Assembly: GCA_016709225.1 (NCBI GenBank)
Contig: JADJEE010000012.1
Coordinates: 2,275,501 to 2,339,500 of the forward strand
From: Deltaproteobacteria bacterium
Lineage (GTDB): Bacteria; Myxococcota_A; Polyangia; Nannocystales; Nannocystaceae
Length of the DNA: 64,000 nt
Reading direction: 5' to 3'
Shown here: positions 1 to 9,509 of the stretch, in pieces
Layout: every line of letters begins with the position of its first letter
Numbering within the stretch: the stretch's first letter is position 1
Notes under the pieces: model-generated
Told to the model about the DNA's origin: nothing
Databases searched by the model: none
Seen by the model: the letters and a program-made list of their open reading frames with translations, nothing else
Position numbers and translations under genes: made by a program

Positions 1-747
1 ATCCTTGCCGCCGGTCAGCGTGGGATCGGGGTTGCCACCGTCGGCGCACACCAACCGATCGATCATCAGCTTGAGCACGCTGGGTGCCTGATACCAGTGC
101 ACGGGGGTGATGATCATGACCCCGTGCGCGGCGATCCACCGCTCGTAGATCTCCGCCATCCAGTCCTGCACCTGACCGAGACCGTGGTTGGGGTAGCACG
201 AGCACGGCCAGTGACACAGCGGCATCGCAGTGGAGACGCAGCCCTTGCACGGGTGGATGTTGCGCCCGTACTCGGCGGTGATGCGGCCGAGATCGAGTAC
301 GTCGGTCTCCACGTCACCCGCCGTCGCGATGCTCTCGCGCGCGAGCTCCAGCAGGCGATGGCTCTTGGGCTGCTCGCCGGGGCAGGTCTGATCGTTGCGT
401 GGCGAGCCGCTGATGAGCAGGATTCGTCGCGGGTGCGATCGGTCGCGCCAGCGCTCACCCGCCGCCTCGATGCGCTCGCGGGTCGCGAGCCAGTCGACCG
501 AGAGCTCGTAGCTGGGATCGTGGTAGCCGGGCCCGGCCGCACGCGTGCGCGGGGCCTTGCGACCGGCCTCGTACGCTTCGTGGGCGACGCCGACGATGCG
601 GTCGATCGCGTCGTCGACCGCACGAAACCCGGAATCGACGAAGCGCTCGCGGGCCCGCGCACGGAAGGCTTCCGCCGTCAGGTGCACGCTGGGCTGGCCC
701 TTGCGTGGATCGATGTCGGCCATGCGGAGGTTCTCCGGGCACAGCAT
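1..747 (-). CDS. NADPH-dependent FMN reductase family flavoprotein (3' end cut off by window edge)
   Basis: An open frame of 249 codons runs from ATG at 747 to the window edge without a stop, so the C-terminus is missing. From about residue 108 the sequence has a flavodoxin-like strand followed by the phosphate-binding turn ISGSPR, and ends with a strand-loop VMIITPVHWYQAPSVLKLMIDR, as in NAD(P)H-dependent FMN reductases. A cysteine cluster, C167, C170, C178, C182 and C184, sits between them; iron-sulfur flavoproteins of this fold also carry a compact Cys motif, so an Fe-S cluster or bound metal is possible but only inferred. The first 105 residues are an extra helical region rich in charged residues. 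A second in-frame ATG lies at 723. The downstream neighbour (transcribed in the same direction, upstream in transcription) ends 67 nt before it. Confidence 0.8.
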   Translation of the reverse strand, partial: MLCPENLRMADIDPRKGQPSVHLTAEAFRARARERFVDSGFRAVDDAIDRIVGVAHEAYEAGRKAPRTRAAGPGYHDPSYELSVDWLATRERIEAAGERWRDRSHPRRILLISGSPRNDQTCPGEQPKSHRLLELARESIATAGDVETDVLDLGRITAEYGRNIHPCKGCVSTAMPLCHWPCSCYPNHGLGQVQDWMAEIYERWIAAHGVMIITPVHWYQAPSVLKLMIDRLVCADGGNPDPTLTGGKD

Positions 748-814
748 GCGATCCAGGCCGAGGGGCGCCACCTCGCGCGGGGCGCTCGCGCGAGCGGTGG
801 GCGCGAACGCGACG

Positions 815-2464
815 TCAGCAGCCGCCCAGGCCCGCGATCGCCGGCGCGTTGGGGTAGTTCGCCTTCGCCTCGCAGCCGCGTGCGCTCCGCAGCGACCGCA
901 GCGGCTCGCGCCCGGCGGATTGGTCGGCCTTGAAGCGCGCCTCGACCATCGCGCCGAGCCCATCGTTGTCGGTGACGCACATGCCGCTGCCATCGGCACC
1001 ACAGGCCTCGTCGCCGAGCTTGCCCGCGGCGAGCGCCTCGGCGAGCGCCTGCAGCGAGGCCTCGTCGGCCTTCGCGAGCGCGATGAACTTGCCCGCCGTT
1101 GGCGACGCCAGCGGAATCGAAGCCGGCAGGTCGGTGCCACCGATGCCGAAGTCGTCCTTGTGCACGGTGAGGATCTCATCGAGCAGCGGCACGAAGAGCT
1201 CGGAGTTCTTGGCGCCGGTGAAGCTCTTGGCCTTCACGCGCGGCAGCGCGTTGTGCCAAAGCCCGCAGCGGAACGACGACAGCGTCGGCGTGGTCCAGTC
1301 CAGCGCCCGCACCCGCATGACCTGGTCGGCCGTCAGCGCGCGCACCGACAGCAGCTGCTTCTCGTACGCGATCGTCGCCGCGCCGCGGGTCGGCATCATC
1401 GTGAGCGGATCGTTCGTGGCGGCCGGCGAGAAGCGCATGACCTTGTCCTGCCACCAATCCCACGGCCAGCCGGTCCCCATCAGCTGGAAGTAGACCGATG
1501 CGAGCCCCTCGTCGATGGTCGCATTGGTGGAGATGAGGCCGCTCTTGCCGTCCTCGGTGACGTACGTGAGCTGCTCGTCGCAGAACAGCGGCCGCAGCAG
1601 CGACATCGCCTCATCGACGTTGGCGGGGTTGCGACGCAGCCGCAGACGCGCCGTGGCGATGCGCTGCGTGTACGCCGAGCGGATGGTCTGCTCGAGCCGC
1701 GCGGCCGACTTGCGGAAGCTCGAACCCACGCCCGCCAGCTGCTTGAAGTGCGGCGCCGCTGCCGTCTTGTCGGGCACGTGGTGCTCGAAGCTCACCGGCT
1801 CCGCGAACCAGTGCTGCCAGGGCGCCGACAGCTCGTTCATGATCGGCGTCATCGGCATCTTCAGGCCCTCGATGTGCTCGGGCTGCTCGTGGCACTCCCG
1901 ACAGTCCGACGGCGCGACCTGCAGCGCGACCGCGGTGTCGCTGCCCTCGACCGGGGTGCCCTTGTAGAAGCGATACTGGAACGCCGCCGAGTCCCACGCG
2001 AACATCTCGATGGTTCGGACATCGACGTCGACGCCATCGGCGTCGGCAAACGACAGCGCGAAGAAGGCGAGATCGGCCTTGGTGCGATCATCGGAGCACA
2101 CCGTGTTGACCACGCGGGGGAACGCACCGCCGCCATCGGCCACGAGATCGTCGGAGATCACGTAGCTGTCGATGGTGGTCTCGGCGCAGCCCTGCTGCTT
2201 CGCGATGCCCTTCAACAGGTCGAGATACCCGACCTCGAACTGGCCCTCCTCGTCGACCTGCGTGCGCAGGAAGGTCGCGATGGGGTCCTGGAAGCCCGCG
2301 AGCTGCTCGGCGACCGGGCCGTTCGCGTCGCACTTGCCGTCGACACACGCCGCACCATCGTCGCCGTCCTCCTCGCCCTCCTCCGCGCAGCCGGGCAGCA
2401 GGCTTGCCAGCGCGAGCGCGAGACCCAACTCGAGGGGGGAACGGCGGCGAGACGTCGCAGACAT
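815..2464 (-). CDS. Cytochrome c-like lipoprotein with one CxxCH site
   Basis: 549 residues. The ATG at 2464 gives a lipoprotein signal with lipobox LLPGC at Cys26, then an acidic Glu/Asp/Gly linker. A c-type heme motif, CRECH, lies at residues 188-192, followed by a region ending in NELSAPWQHWFAEP. The lipoprotein at 22121-23719 has the same order, CKQCHEP then ELQFPWTHWLFDEP, so the two are paralogues of one family. The paralogue's second heme motif is replaced here, near residue 400, by CGLWH, which lacks the CxxCH spacing. The protein is expected in the periplasm or outer membrane as an electron carrier or heme sensor; no partner enzyme is nearby. Frames extending upstream to 2584 add a non-signal sequence and were rejected. 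Confidence 0.8.
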   Translation of the reverse strand: MSATSRRRSPLELGLALALASLLPGCAEEGEEDGDDGAACVDGKCDANGPVAEQLAGFQDPIATFLRTQVDEEGQFEVGYLDLLKGIAKQQGCAETTIDSYVISDDLVADGGGAFPRVVNTVCSDDRTKADLAFFALSFADADGVDVDVRTIEMFAWDSAAFQYRFYKGTPVEGSDTAVALQVAPSDCRECHEQPEHIEGLKMPMTPIMNELSAPWQHWFAEPVSFEHHVPDKTAAAPHFKQLAGVGSSFRKSAARLEQTIRSAYTQRIATARLRLRRNPANVDEAMSLLRPLFCDEQLTYVTEDGKSGLISTNATIDEGLASVYFQLMGTGWPWDWWQDKVMRFSPAATNDPLTMMPTRGAATIAYEKQLLSVRALTADQVMRVRALDWTTPTLSSFRCGLWHNALPRVKAKSFTGAKNSELFVPLLDEILTVHKDDFGIGGTDLPASIPLASPTAGKFIALAKADEASLQALAEALAAGKLGDEACGADGSGMCVTDNDGLGAMVEARFKADQSAGREPLRSLRSARGCEAKANYPNAPAIAGLGGC

Positions 2465-2472
2465 GGCTCGCG

Positions 2473-2646
2473 CTAGTAGTGCGGGATCGCGGCCGGCCGT
2501 TCGCGACGATCGCCCGCGAAGGGGCATTTGGAGTGGAAACCCGTCACGCCGCAGGCGAAGGCGCGACCGCCCGTGCGGCGCCACGCCGTCTGGTTCGCGC
2601 GCGCCTGCGCGGGCAATCTCACGGTCTTTGCGGCGGGGCCGATCAC
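2473..2646 (-). CDS. Possible 57-residue protein with two cysteines (unrecognised)
   Basis: In the 222-bp gap between the kinase stop and the heme lipoprotein start, one frame from GTG 2646 to TAG 2473 has strongly GC-biased third positions over its whole length, as real genes here do. Its C-terminal half contains FACGVTGFHSKCPFAGD, with two Cys ten residues apart. I see no clear ribosome-binding site; a TACCGA sequence sits 4 nt before the GTG. It could equally be the remains of a gene or chance. I do not recognise a family. Confidence 0.3.
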   Translation of the reverse strand: MIGPAAKTVRLPAQARANQTAWRRTGGRAFACGVTGFHSKCPFAGDRRERPAAIPHY

Positions 2647-2686
2647 GTCGGTACGCGACCGCTCAGGGCGACGCGACGATCGGTCG

Positions 2687-5596
2687 TCACGGCCGCACGA
2701 GCGTCGCGAGCCACGCGTCGATCTCGGCGCGCTCGGGCGCGGCCGGATCGTAGAGCGCTTGCGCGGCACGGGCGAGCTCGTCCACGTCGGATCGCGAGCC
2801 GCCGCTGGCCCAGGTCGCCTCGGCGAGTCGGCGGCGTGCGGTCGCGCGCTGATCGGCCGACGCACCGCCGCGATCGAGACGCTCCTGCGCCTCACGAGCC
2901 GTGGCAAGGGCCGCGTCGGCGTCGCCCAGCTGCAGCTGCGCGGTGCACAGATCGAGCAGGACCGCGCCGAGGTCGGGATGATCGGGCTGCGTCTTTGCCA
3001 GCAAAGTCCGAGCGCGCTCGAAATGGGCGAGCGCCGCGGCCGGGCGCCCGAACGCGAGCTCGTCGTTGCCCAGGCCCACGAGGATGGGCGGCAGCAAGGT
3101 GTGCGCGGGGCCCAGCTTCTCCTCGATGATCGCGAGCGCCCGCCGGTGATGTGCGAGCGCGTCGTCGAGGCGACCCAACGCTCGTTCGGCGTCGCCGAGG
3201 TTGCCGAGGGCGTTGGCCAGCTCGGGATGGTCCGGCCCGAGCGCGCGCTCGAAGATCGCCACGGCGCGCTCGAGCTGCCGCGCGGCGTCGGCCGGCCGCT
3301 TCGCACTGCGCGTGACGACGCCCAGATTGGTGAGGCTCTGCGCAACGCGGGGATGATCGGGCCCGAAGGCGGCCTCGTTGACCGCGAGCACGCGCGCCAT
3401 CAATGCGGCAGCCTGCTCGAGATCGCCGCGACGCCAGTACACCTCGGCCTCGTTCGACAGCGCGTTGGCGACGTCAGGGTGATCCTCGCCGAAGGTGGCG
3501 ACGAAGATCGCTCGCGCCTGCTCGTAGCTCGCGAGCGCATCGTCGAGGCGGCCGAGATCGACGAGCGTGGTGCCGAGGTTGTTGAGCGACAACGCCACGT
3601 CGGGGTGCTCGGGACCAAGCCGCTCGCGGAGGATCGCGAGTGCACGCGTGTGATGGGCGAGCGCATCGTCGAGGCGGCCGAGATCGCGGGCCATCACGCC
3701 GAGCTCGTTGTGCATCCGCGCACCGCGGAGGTCACCCTCCTCGCCGAGTCGCTCGACCAGCGACTCGGCCCAGCGCGCCCACAGCTGGCCTTCGGCGGGC
3801 CGCACCAGTCGCAGCGCGACGACCACCGCGAGGCGGCGCGCCGCATCGGCCGCCTCGGCATCCTCGCCCAGCTCGACGGCGGCGAGCACCGCCTGGGTCA
3901 GCTCGCGCTCGGCATCCTCGTGACGGCCGACCCTCTCGAGCAGTGCCCCGACACGCGCGCGGCTGCGGACGATGAGCGCCGGATCACCGTGCGCCTCGGC
4001 GTCGGCGAGCAAGCCCTCGGCCATCGCGAGCGCGGGTTCGGCACGGCCTGCCGCCTGCAGCGCATCGACGCGGACGAGCTGCCGTTCGATCGCGAGATCG
4101 CTCGCATCGCGCTCGGCCGGGGCATGACGAACCACCCAACCGACGTCCTGGCAGCGCTCGACCGGGGGCAGCTCGGCCGCGAGCAGCAGTGCCTTGCCGA
4201 CGAACTTCCGGTCGGCCTCACGCGCGACCTCGAGAAGCGCCGCGAGCGACTCGGCCTCGAGGTCCAGACAGTCGCGCATTCCGGCGACGATCGCAGGGGG
4301 CTGCGTGCCGTCCAGCCCCGCACGGCACGCATCGACGCGCGCGGCGGACCAGCGTGCGGCATAGTCGTCGATGGCGGGCGAGAACTTCGCGATCGTCGGG
4401 GTCGCAAACGGCACCTCGGTGGTGCGCATCGCGGTCTCGACCTCGGCACGGATGCGATCGTCCCAGTGCTCGTCGATGGCATCGCCCTCGCGATCGCAAC
4501 CTGCGAGCGCGCGCACGTGGGCGATCCGCCACGCCGCCGCGCCGCCGCCGGCGAGCGCGAGCAACCCACCCACCGCCAACCAACGTCGACGGCGCTGTCG
4601 CGGATCGCGGGCGAGGGCAGCGAGCAGCGCATCGAGATCTTCGAAGCGGTCGGCCGGCGCCAGGGCAAGCCCGCGATCGAGCACCCGGCGTACGAACGTG
4701 GGAACGCCAGTCGCGAGCTTCGGTTCGACACGTCGGCCCGAGAGCACCGCGGCCGCCAGTTCGGGCAGCGAACGCGCGGCGAACGGACGACTGCCGTACA
4801 CGCCCTCCCACAGCGCCACGCAGAAGCTGAACTGATCCGAGCGGGGATCGATCGGCATGCTCTGGAACTGCTCGGGGGACATATACGCTGGCGTACCCAC
4901 CGTCGTGCCGGTGCGCGTCAGATCGGTGGCGAGCGCGTCGGTGCGCGGCCGCGGCCCGTCGCTCGTGATCTCGTCGACGTGCTGCACCCGCACGAGCCCG
5001 AAGTCCATGACGAGCACGCGACCGTCGTCGCCGACCATCACGTTGTCGGGCTTGAAGTCGCGATGCACGAGCCCCTTGCGATGCGCGGCCGCGAGTCCGC
5101 GTCCGGCCTGCATCATGACGGCGATCACCTCGCTCCACGTGCGCGGACTCGCCTGCAGCCACTGCCGGAGCGTCACGCCCTGCACCAGCTCCATCGCGAG
5201 AAACACCTGGCCCTCGTGCGTGCCGACGTCATGCACGGCGATGACATTGGGGTGGCTCACCCGCGCCATCGCCTGGGCCTCGCGCAGCAGTCGATCGTCG
5301 ACGCCGGGGCTGGCGGCCGCCTGGTCCTCGTCGCCGAAGAGCCGATGCATGAGCCGCCCCAGCACGCGGGCCTCGCCGAGCTCCGCATGCAGTCGATGCA
5401 GCAGTTTGAGCGCGACCCGGCGGTCGAGCTCGGGATCGTACGCCGCATAGACGGTCCCCATGCCGCCCGCACCGAGCCGATCGAGCACCACGTAGCGACC
5501 GATCGTCTGGCCGCGCGCGAAGCCCTCGCCGCGTGGGCGGGCACCGGTGCCGTCGGCCGGCCCCGAGCCTTTGGTCGTCTCGGTCTCGCCGCTCAC
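2687..5596 (-). CDS. Membrane-anchored Ser/Thr protein kinase with C-terminal TPR array
   Basis: 969 residues from GTG 5596, which is preceded by GGCGGAAG as a plausible ribosome-binding site. The kinase domain spans about residues 33-300: glycine loop GAGGMGTVY, VALK lysine near residue 64, catalytic loop HRDFKPDN, DFG as MDFG, and the activation-segment end GTPAYMSPEQ. All residues needed for catalysis are present, and HRD makes it an RD kinase. A single membrane helix lies at about residues 339-360. The outer half is a long alpha-helical region ending in about eight tetratricopeptide repeats of the kinesin-light-chain type, with units such as HPDVALSLNNLG. This layout, cytoplasmic kinase, helix and TPR sensor or scaffold, is common in Myxococcota. 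A paralogue lies at 33401-36079. Confidence 0.93.
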   Translation of the reverse strand: MSGETETTKGSGPADGTGARPRGEGFARGQTIGRYVVLDRLGAGGMGTVYAAYDPELDRRVALKLLHRLHAELGEARVLGRLMHRLFGDEDQAAASPGVDDRLLREAQAMARVSHPNVIAVHDVGTHEGQVFLAMELVQGVTLRQWLQASPRTWSEVIAVMMQAGRGLAAAHRKGLVHRDFKPDNVMVGDDGRVLVMDFGLVRVQHVDEITSDGPRPRTDALATDLTRTGTTVGTPAYMSPEQFQSMPIDPRSDQFSFCVALWEGVYGSRPFAARSLPELAAAVLSGRRVEPKLATGVPTFVRRVLDRGLALAPADRFEDLDALLAALARDPRQRRRRWLAVGGLLALAGGGAAAWRIAHVRALAGCDREGDAIDEHWDDRIRAEVETAMRTTEVPFATPTIAKFSPAIDDYAARWSAARVDACRAGLDGTQPPAIVAGMRDCLDLEAESLAALLEVAREADRKFVGKALLLAAELPPVERCQDVGWVVRHAPAERDASDLAIERQLVRVDALQAAGRAEPALAMAEGLLADAEAHGDPALIVRSRARVGALLERVGRHEDAERELTQAVLAAVELGEDAEAADAARRLAVVVALRLVRPAEGQLWARWAESLVERLGEEGDLRGARMHNELGVMARDLGRLDDALAHHTRALAILRERLGPEHPDVALSLNNLGTTLVDLGRLDDALASYEQARAIFVATFGEDHPDVANALSNEAEVYWRRGDLEQAAALMARVLAVNEAAFGPDHPRVAQSLTNLGVVTRSAKRPADAARQLERAVAIFERALGPDHPELANALGNLGDAERALGRLDDALAHHRRALAIIEEKLGPAHTLLPPILVGLGNDELAFGRPAAALAHFERARTLLAKTQPDHPDLGAVLLDLCTAQLQLGDADAALATAREAQERLDRGGASADQRATARRRLAEATWASGGSRSDVDELARAAQALYDPAAPERAEIDAWLATLVRP

Positions 5597-5805
5597 ATGC
5601 TTCCGCCCGCTTCGCGCTGCCCGCTGGCTGTCGTCGGGCGCTCGGCAACCTGTGCGGGACGCCGGTCGCTCGAGCGTACCAGGGTTGTACGCGGCCGCGG
5701 CACCAACCCCACCGCGCCGCCGCTCCCCACGGCGCATCGCACGGATCGGCTCGCGCCATCGAGCCACGCATGGACGCGACGCGGAGCGACGCGGCCGGCT
5801 TCGGG

Positions 5806-5811
5806 TAACAT
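5806..5811 (+). promoter_or_regulatory. Candidate -10 box TAACAT with downstream ribosome-binding site
   Basis: TAACAT lies 24 nt before the ATG of the VOC protein at 5836, with a purine-rich GAGGGAGAG at 5821-5829 in between. This is the layout of a normal leadered transcript, in contrast to the boxes placed directly against start codons elsewhere in the window. No convincing -35 box was seen. Confidence 0.4.
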
Positions 5812-5835
5812 CGCCGCCCCGAGGGAGAGCCGACG

Positions 5836-6297
5836 ATGCGCAAGGTGACGCCGTTTCTGATGTTCGACGACCAGCTCGAAGCCGCGATGGCGTTCTACAC
5901 CGCCACGTTCCCGGACTCCGAGATCAAGAACGTCGCGCGCACCGGCGCAGATGGGCCGGTCAGTTCCGCGGAGTTCGTCGTCGGTGGTCAGGCGTTCATG
6001 GGCTACAACGGCGGGCCGTACTTTTCGTTCTCGGAGGGTTTCTCGCTGTACGTCGACTGCGAGGACCAGGCCGAGGTCGATGCGTACTGGAACAAGCTCG
6101 TCGAGGCCGGCGCCACGCCGACCCAGTGTGGTTGGATCAAGGACCCGTTCGGCGTCACCTGGCAGATCGTGCCGCGGCGCTTCACCGAGCTCATCCGCGA
6201 CGCAGACCGGAAGAAGGTCAAGGCCGTAATGGACGCGATGTTGACCATGGTGAAGCTCGACGTCGCGGCGCTCGAGCGCGCCTACGACGAGGCGTAG
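5836..6297 (+). CDS. VOC (glyoxalase-fold) protein, PhnB-like
   Basis: 153 residues, the usual length for single PhnB-like VOC proteins. It opens with KVTPFLMFDDQLEAAMAFYT and has the family core ending KDPFGVTWQIVPR, both typical of the PhnB / 3-demethylubiquinone methyltransferase-like subgroup. Such proteins are soluble dimers of paired beta-alpha-beta-beta-beta units; substrates are rarely known and the family name does not imply methyltransferase activity. The ATG at 5836 is supported by the purine-rich sequence seven bases upstream. It is divergent from the kinase gene, sharing the 239-bp region between them, and stands alone as a transcription unit. Confidence 0.9.
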   Translation: MRKVTPFLMFDDQLEAAMAFYTATFPDSEIKNVARTGADGPVSSAEFVVGGQAFMGYNGGPYFSFSEGFSLYVDCEDQAEVDAYWNKLVEAGATPTQCGWIKDPFGVTWQIVPRRFTELIRDADRKKVKAVMDAMLTMVKLDVAALERAYDEA

Positions 6298-6379
6298 CCC
6301 GCCGCACCGAACCGGCCTCGATGACGTGGGTCACCCTTCATCCGGGAACCCGCGGGCGCGCCGGTGGTCGTTGGTCCCG

Positions 6380-8605
6380 ATGCGACTGGGTGCTGGCCTG
6401 CTCCTCGTGCTCACGAGCTGCTCCGCGGTCGCGTCGCCGAGCTCGCCCGACGACGTGCCGACGGCGGACGCCGACGTGCTCGCAGTGGGCAGCACCTACG
6501 CGAGCGCAGGATTCCCGGAGACCGCCGGTCGACCTTGGGTGGTGCGCGTGGAGCAGGTGCCCGGGCGCGCGAGCGCCTGTGTCGAAGGGATCCTGGTGCG
6601 ATCGAGCTTGGGGGACGAGCTGTTGTTGACCCCGAATCTCGAGGTCGACTGGGAACCCAGCCTGCCGGCACGGGTGCCGCCGTGGCTGCGCACCGCCTCG
6701 CCGGTGGGGACGGACGAAGCCTTCGATCCGGTGCCCCGCGTGGCGCGTGCGGGGCGTGCACGCGAGGACGTGACGATCCACGAGGTGCGACTCGATGCGA
6801 CGGCGGAGCTCTCGGCGCCCCTGCGCGGTGCAACGCCGGCGTGGACGCTCCTCGGTTGCGGCGGTGAACCGCCCGGCGGCGCCTACCGGCCGCTGGTGCT
6901 GGCGGCGTGGGCCATGGCCGCGGGGCAGCGGCAGCTGGCCGCCGACCTCGAGCGCACCAGCACAATCGACGCGCGTCGGGGATTCGCCGACCACCTCGCC
7001 ACGCAGGTGGCCATCGAGGCCGCATCGGCGTTCGCATCGTTCGCGCCGCGGCCGTACGTCATCGGGCGGCTCGCGCGGGTCGTCGCGTTGGCGCCACGAT
7101 CCTCGGCGGCGAAGTGGGCGAGCGACATGGCGGCGCGAATCGGCCACGATCCTCGTCCGGACGGTACTGGTCTGCAGGCGGACGCGGCGTTGCTGGCGGA
7201 CGATCACGGATCAGGCGTGATCGGCCCCGAGCTGCGTTCTCCGTTCGCCGAGCTGACGCGTGCGCGATGGCGAGGACTGCCCTGGCTCGTGGCTCGGCTC
7301 GGTGACGCGACGCCCACGCGCGATGCGTATTTCTCGGATGGGGGGCGGATCCCGCGGTTTCGCACGGTCGGAGAGAAAGCACACCAGGCGATCGAGCGAA
7401 TCGCCGGCCGGCGATTCGCCGACCGCGACGCGATCGTCGCGTGGTGGAAGGTCGCCGAGGCCCGCGGCGAGCGGCGCACGTGGTTCGCCGACTTCGCCGA
7501 TGCCGCGGGCGTCGAGACCTGCATGCTGGCCGAACGCATCGTAGTCACGGCCGCACCGGCCGCGCTGCAGGCCGACGTCGACGCGCTGCTCGCCCTGCAG
7601 CCGCAATCACGGGCATCCACCCTCGCGTGCGTGCTCGTGTCGCTGCCCGAGTACGTGCGGATCGACGCGCCCGCCCGGACGGGCCCCTCCGTCGCGCTGC
7701 TGCAGCGCAGCCTCGACGATCCCGATCCGCAGCTGGTCGCGCGTGCGGCCGAGGTGTTGCTGGAGATCGACCCGGTCCGCGCCGCGCGTTCGGTGGTCGA
7801 ACCATTGCGACGCACGCAGCCGTCCGAGTGGAACGACGAATGGTCGGTGGACGCACTGGTCTACGATCTGCTGCGTGCCGACCCGAGTGCCGGTGGCGAC
7901 GCGGTGGTGGGGTTCTTGGCCGATCGCGAGGGCGAGTGGTTCGAGGCCGCGGTGCAGGGCCTGTCGGAGTGCCTCGACGACGACTGCCTGCCCACGCGGC
8001 CCCGGACGCGCCGCCGCGCCGCTGCGGTGCTGCACGCCGAGGCCGCACGCACGAGCAACCTCGCGAGCTGGGACGATCGCGTGTATCGAGCCGCGCATCT
8101 GCTCGCCACGGGCCGCCGGCTCGCCCCGTCGGAGACCTTGCTGGCCGGGCTGCGGCGCGCGCTGCCCGAGCTGCGCCGAAGGGGGCTGAGCGTCGGAATC
8201 GAGCCGCGCGTGCTGCAGCCGACCGCCGCGGCCACGAGCGACGAGGTGGCACGCGTGGTGTTCGTCGATGCATCCGCGGGCGCCGAGGTCGAGGCCCTGC
8301 GTTCGTTGCCGGGCGCAGCCTTCGACCCGGTGCGGTTCTCCGACGCGCTCATGCGTTGGGTGGGCACCCGCGGCCGCGCGACCGCGGTGATCGAACGCCA
8401 CCCCGAAGGCGGGATCTCCATCTATCTCGAGCGGCGCTGCGACGACGAGCAGACCGGCGTGATGGTTCGCGTCGACGGTCTCGGCGCGGGCTGCGGTACG
8501 CTGGAGTGCTTGCCCGATCTGGTGCGCGAGCGCGTCCTTCGACGACCCACCCGCGAAGCGATCGTCTGCGTGGTGACCGACGATCCCACGCAAGGCGTGG
8601 ACTAG
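6380..8605 (+). CDS. Large lipoprotein with helical-repeat body (unrecognised)
   Basis: 741 residues from ATG 6380, which yields MRLGAGLLLVLTSCSA, a lipoprotein signal with lipobox LTSC. A GTG at 6326 in the same frame would add 18 residues before the signal and is less likely. The mature part is mostly alpha-helical with evenly spaced Ala/Leu/Arg-rich helices, including DPDPQLVARAAEVLLEIDP, reminiscent of HEAT repeats in the middle third. Several Cys are scattered in the last 250 residues. No catalytic motif was recognised. The gene stands between the VOC gene and a small membrane protein; nothing ties it to a pathway. Confidence 0.75.
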   Translation: MRLGAGLLLVLTSCSAVASPSSPDDVPTADADVLAVGSTYASAGFPETAGRPWVVRVEQVPGRASACVEGILVRSSLGDELLLTPNLEVDWEPSLPARVPPWLRTASPVGTDEAFDPVPRVARAGRAREDVTIHEVRLDATAELSAPLRGATPAWTLLGCGGEPPGGAYRPLVLAAWAMAAGQRQLAADLERTSTIDARRGFADHLATQVAIEAASAFASFAPRPYVIGRLARVVALAPRSSAAKWASDMAARIGHDPRPDGTGLQADAALLADDHGSGVIGPELRSPFAELTRARWRGLPWLVARLGDATPTRDAYFSDGGRIPRFRTVGEKAHQAIERIAGRRFADRDAIVAWWKVAEARGERRTWFADFADAAGVETCMLAERIVVTAAPAALQADVDALLALQPQSRASTLACVLVSLPEYVRIDAPARTGPSVALLQRSLDDPDPQLVARAAEVLLEIDPVRAARSVVEPLRRTQPSEWNDEWSVDALVYDLLRADPSAGGDAVVGFLADREGEWFEAAVQGLSECLDDDCLPTRPRTRRRAAAVLHAEAARTSNLASWDDRVYRAAHLLATGRRLAPSETLLAGLRRALPELRRRGLSVGIEPRVLQPTAAATSDEVARVVFVDASAGAEVEALRSLPGAAFDPVRFSDALMRWVGTRGRATAVIERHPEGGISIYLERRCDDEQTGVMVRVDGLGAGCGTLECLPDLVRERVLRRPTREAIVCVVTDDPTQGVD

Positions 8606-8806
8606 CTCTGCCGCTCGTGCCCATGCTCGAGCGAGCTCGGCGATCCGCGTGGACGTTGCGTGATCGCATGTGACGGGCGCCAGCGTCCGTCAATTCGATT
8701 GAAGGCCGAGCGTCGCGCCGACGTAGGTGCATCGAGGCGCCGTCCGCATGGTCTTCCGCTGCACCACGAGCGCACGCATCGCGTGGCCCCTGGGCGGGGC
8801 GTCGCG

Positions 8807-9427
8807 ATGACGCGGCGGCGTGCCGATCCCAGTGCCCTGGTCCGAGCGGGTGCCGATCGCTCCGACGCCCCCGCACCTGCGGCGCCCGCCCGCCTGCAGT
8901 CCACCGTCACCTCGTTCGGGACCGTCGCCCTCTCCCGCGGCGAGGTGCTCGCCCGGCTCGCTCCGCCGGAGCCCGAGCCGCGGGTGCTCTTCGCCGAGCG
9001 CTACGACCTGCGCATCACGGAGTCGGGCGCGCGGGCGAGTCGCGATCGCAACGGATTGTTCTTCGCCAAGGCCGCGGTCGAGATCGATCTCGTCGCCATC
9101 GACGACATGCACACGAGCGTCGCCATCCGCGCGGTCCGCCGCTGGGGCCCCGTCGAGATCGCCGTCGTCGTCGTGCCGCTGCTGGTACTCGTTCTCGAGG
9201 CGTTGATCACGATGCCGCTCGCCTCGGGGTACATGCTGCGCGCGTTCGCCCTGTTCACGCTGTTGGCCACCGGCGCCCGGCGGTACCGGGCGTGGGTCGA
9301 GCGCACACGACTGGAGCGCGAGATCCGTGCGCGTCTCGCCGCCTTCGTGGTGCCGGACCAGCCGCTCGAGCTGCCGTACCGCAAGGGCGCCGCGCAGCTG
9401 CCCGAAGGCGAACGCTCGCCACAGTGA
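8807..9427 (+). CDS. Small integral membrane protein (unrecognised)
   Basis: 206 residues from ATG 8807, preceded by GGGCGGGGC as a weak ribosome-binding site. Residues 1-110 are soluble and mixed, followed by two close membrane helices (VEIAVVVVPLLVLVLEALIT and YMLRAFALFTLLATGA) and a basic, helical C-terminal tail rich in Arg and Leu. The topology suggests both ends in the cytoplasm. Frames continuing upstream to 8660 have poor third-position bias, so the later start was chosen. No family recognised. Confidence 0.6.
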   Translation: MTRRRADPSALVRAGADRSDAPAPAAPARLQSTVTSFGTVALSRGEVLARLAPPEPEPRVLFAERYDLRITESGARASRDRNGLFFAKAAVEIDLVAIDDMHTSVAIRAVRRWGPVEIAVVVVPLLVLVLEALITMPLASGYMLRAFALFTLLATGARRYRAWVERTRLEREIRARLAAFVVPDQPLELPYRKGAAQLPEGERSPQ

Positions 9428-9509
9428 CGGGGCGTCGACCACCGCTCGCGTGGCGTCGATGTCGTCACCCGGCGGCGAAGACGTCGTGACGCAGGTGGGC
9501 GCTCTCGAA

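Noticed and set aside
545..2476. 643-codon plus-strand frame opposite the heme lipoprotein
   Set aside because: Antisense to a gene with signal peptide and heme motif; composition is Arg/His/Leu-rich as expected for the reverse of a GC-biased gene.
2528..5848. 1106-codon plus-strand frame
   Set aside because: Lies opposite the kinase-TPR gene whose motifs are unmistakable; no domain on the plus strand.
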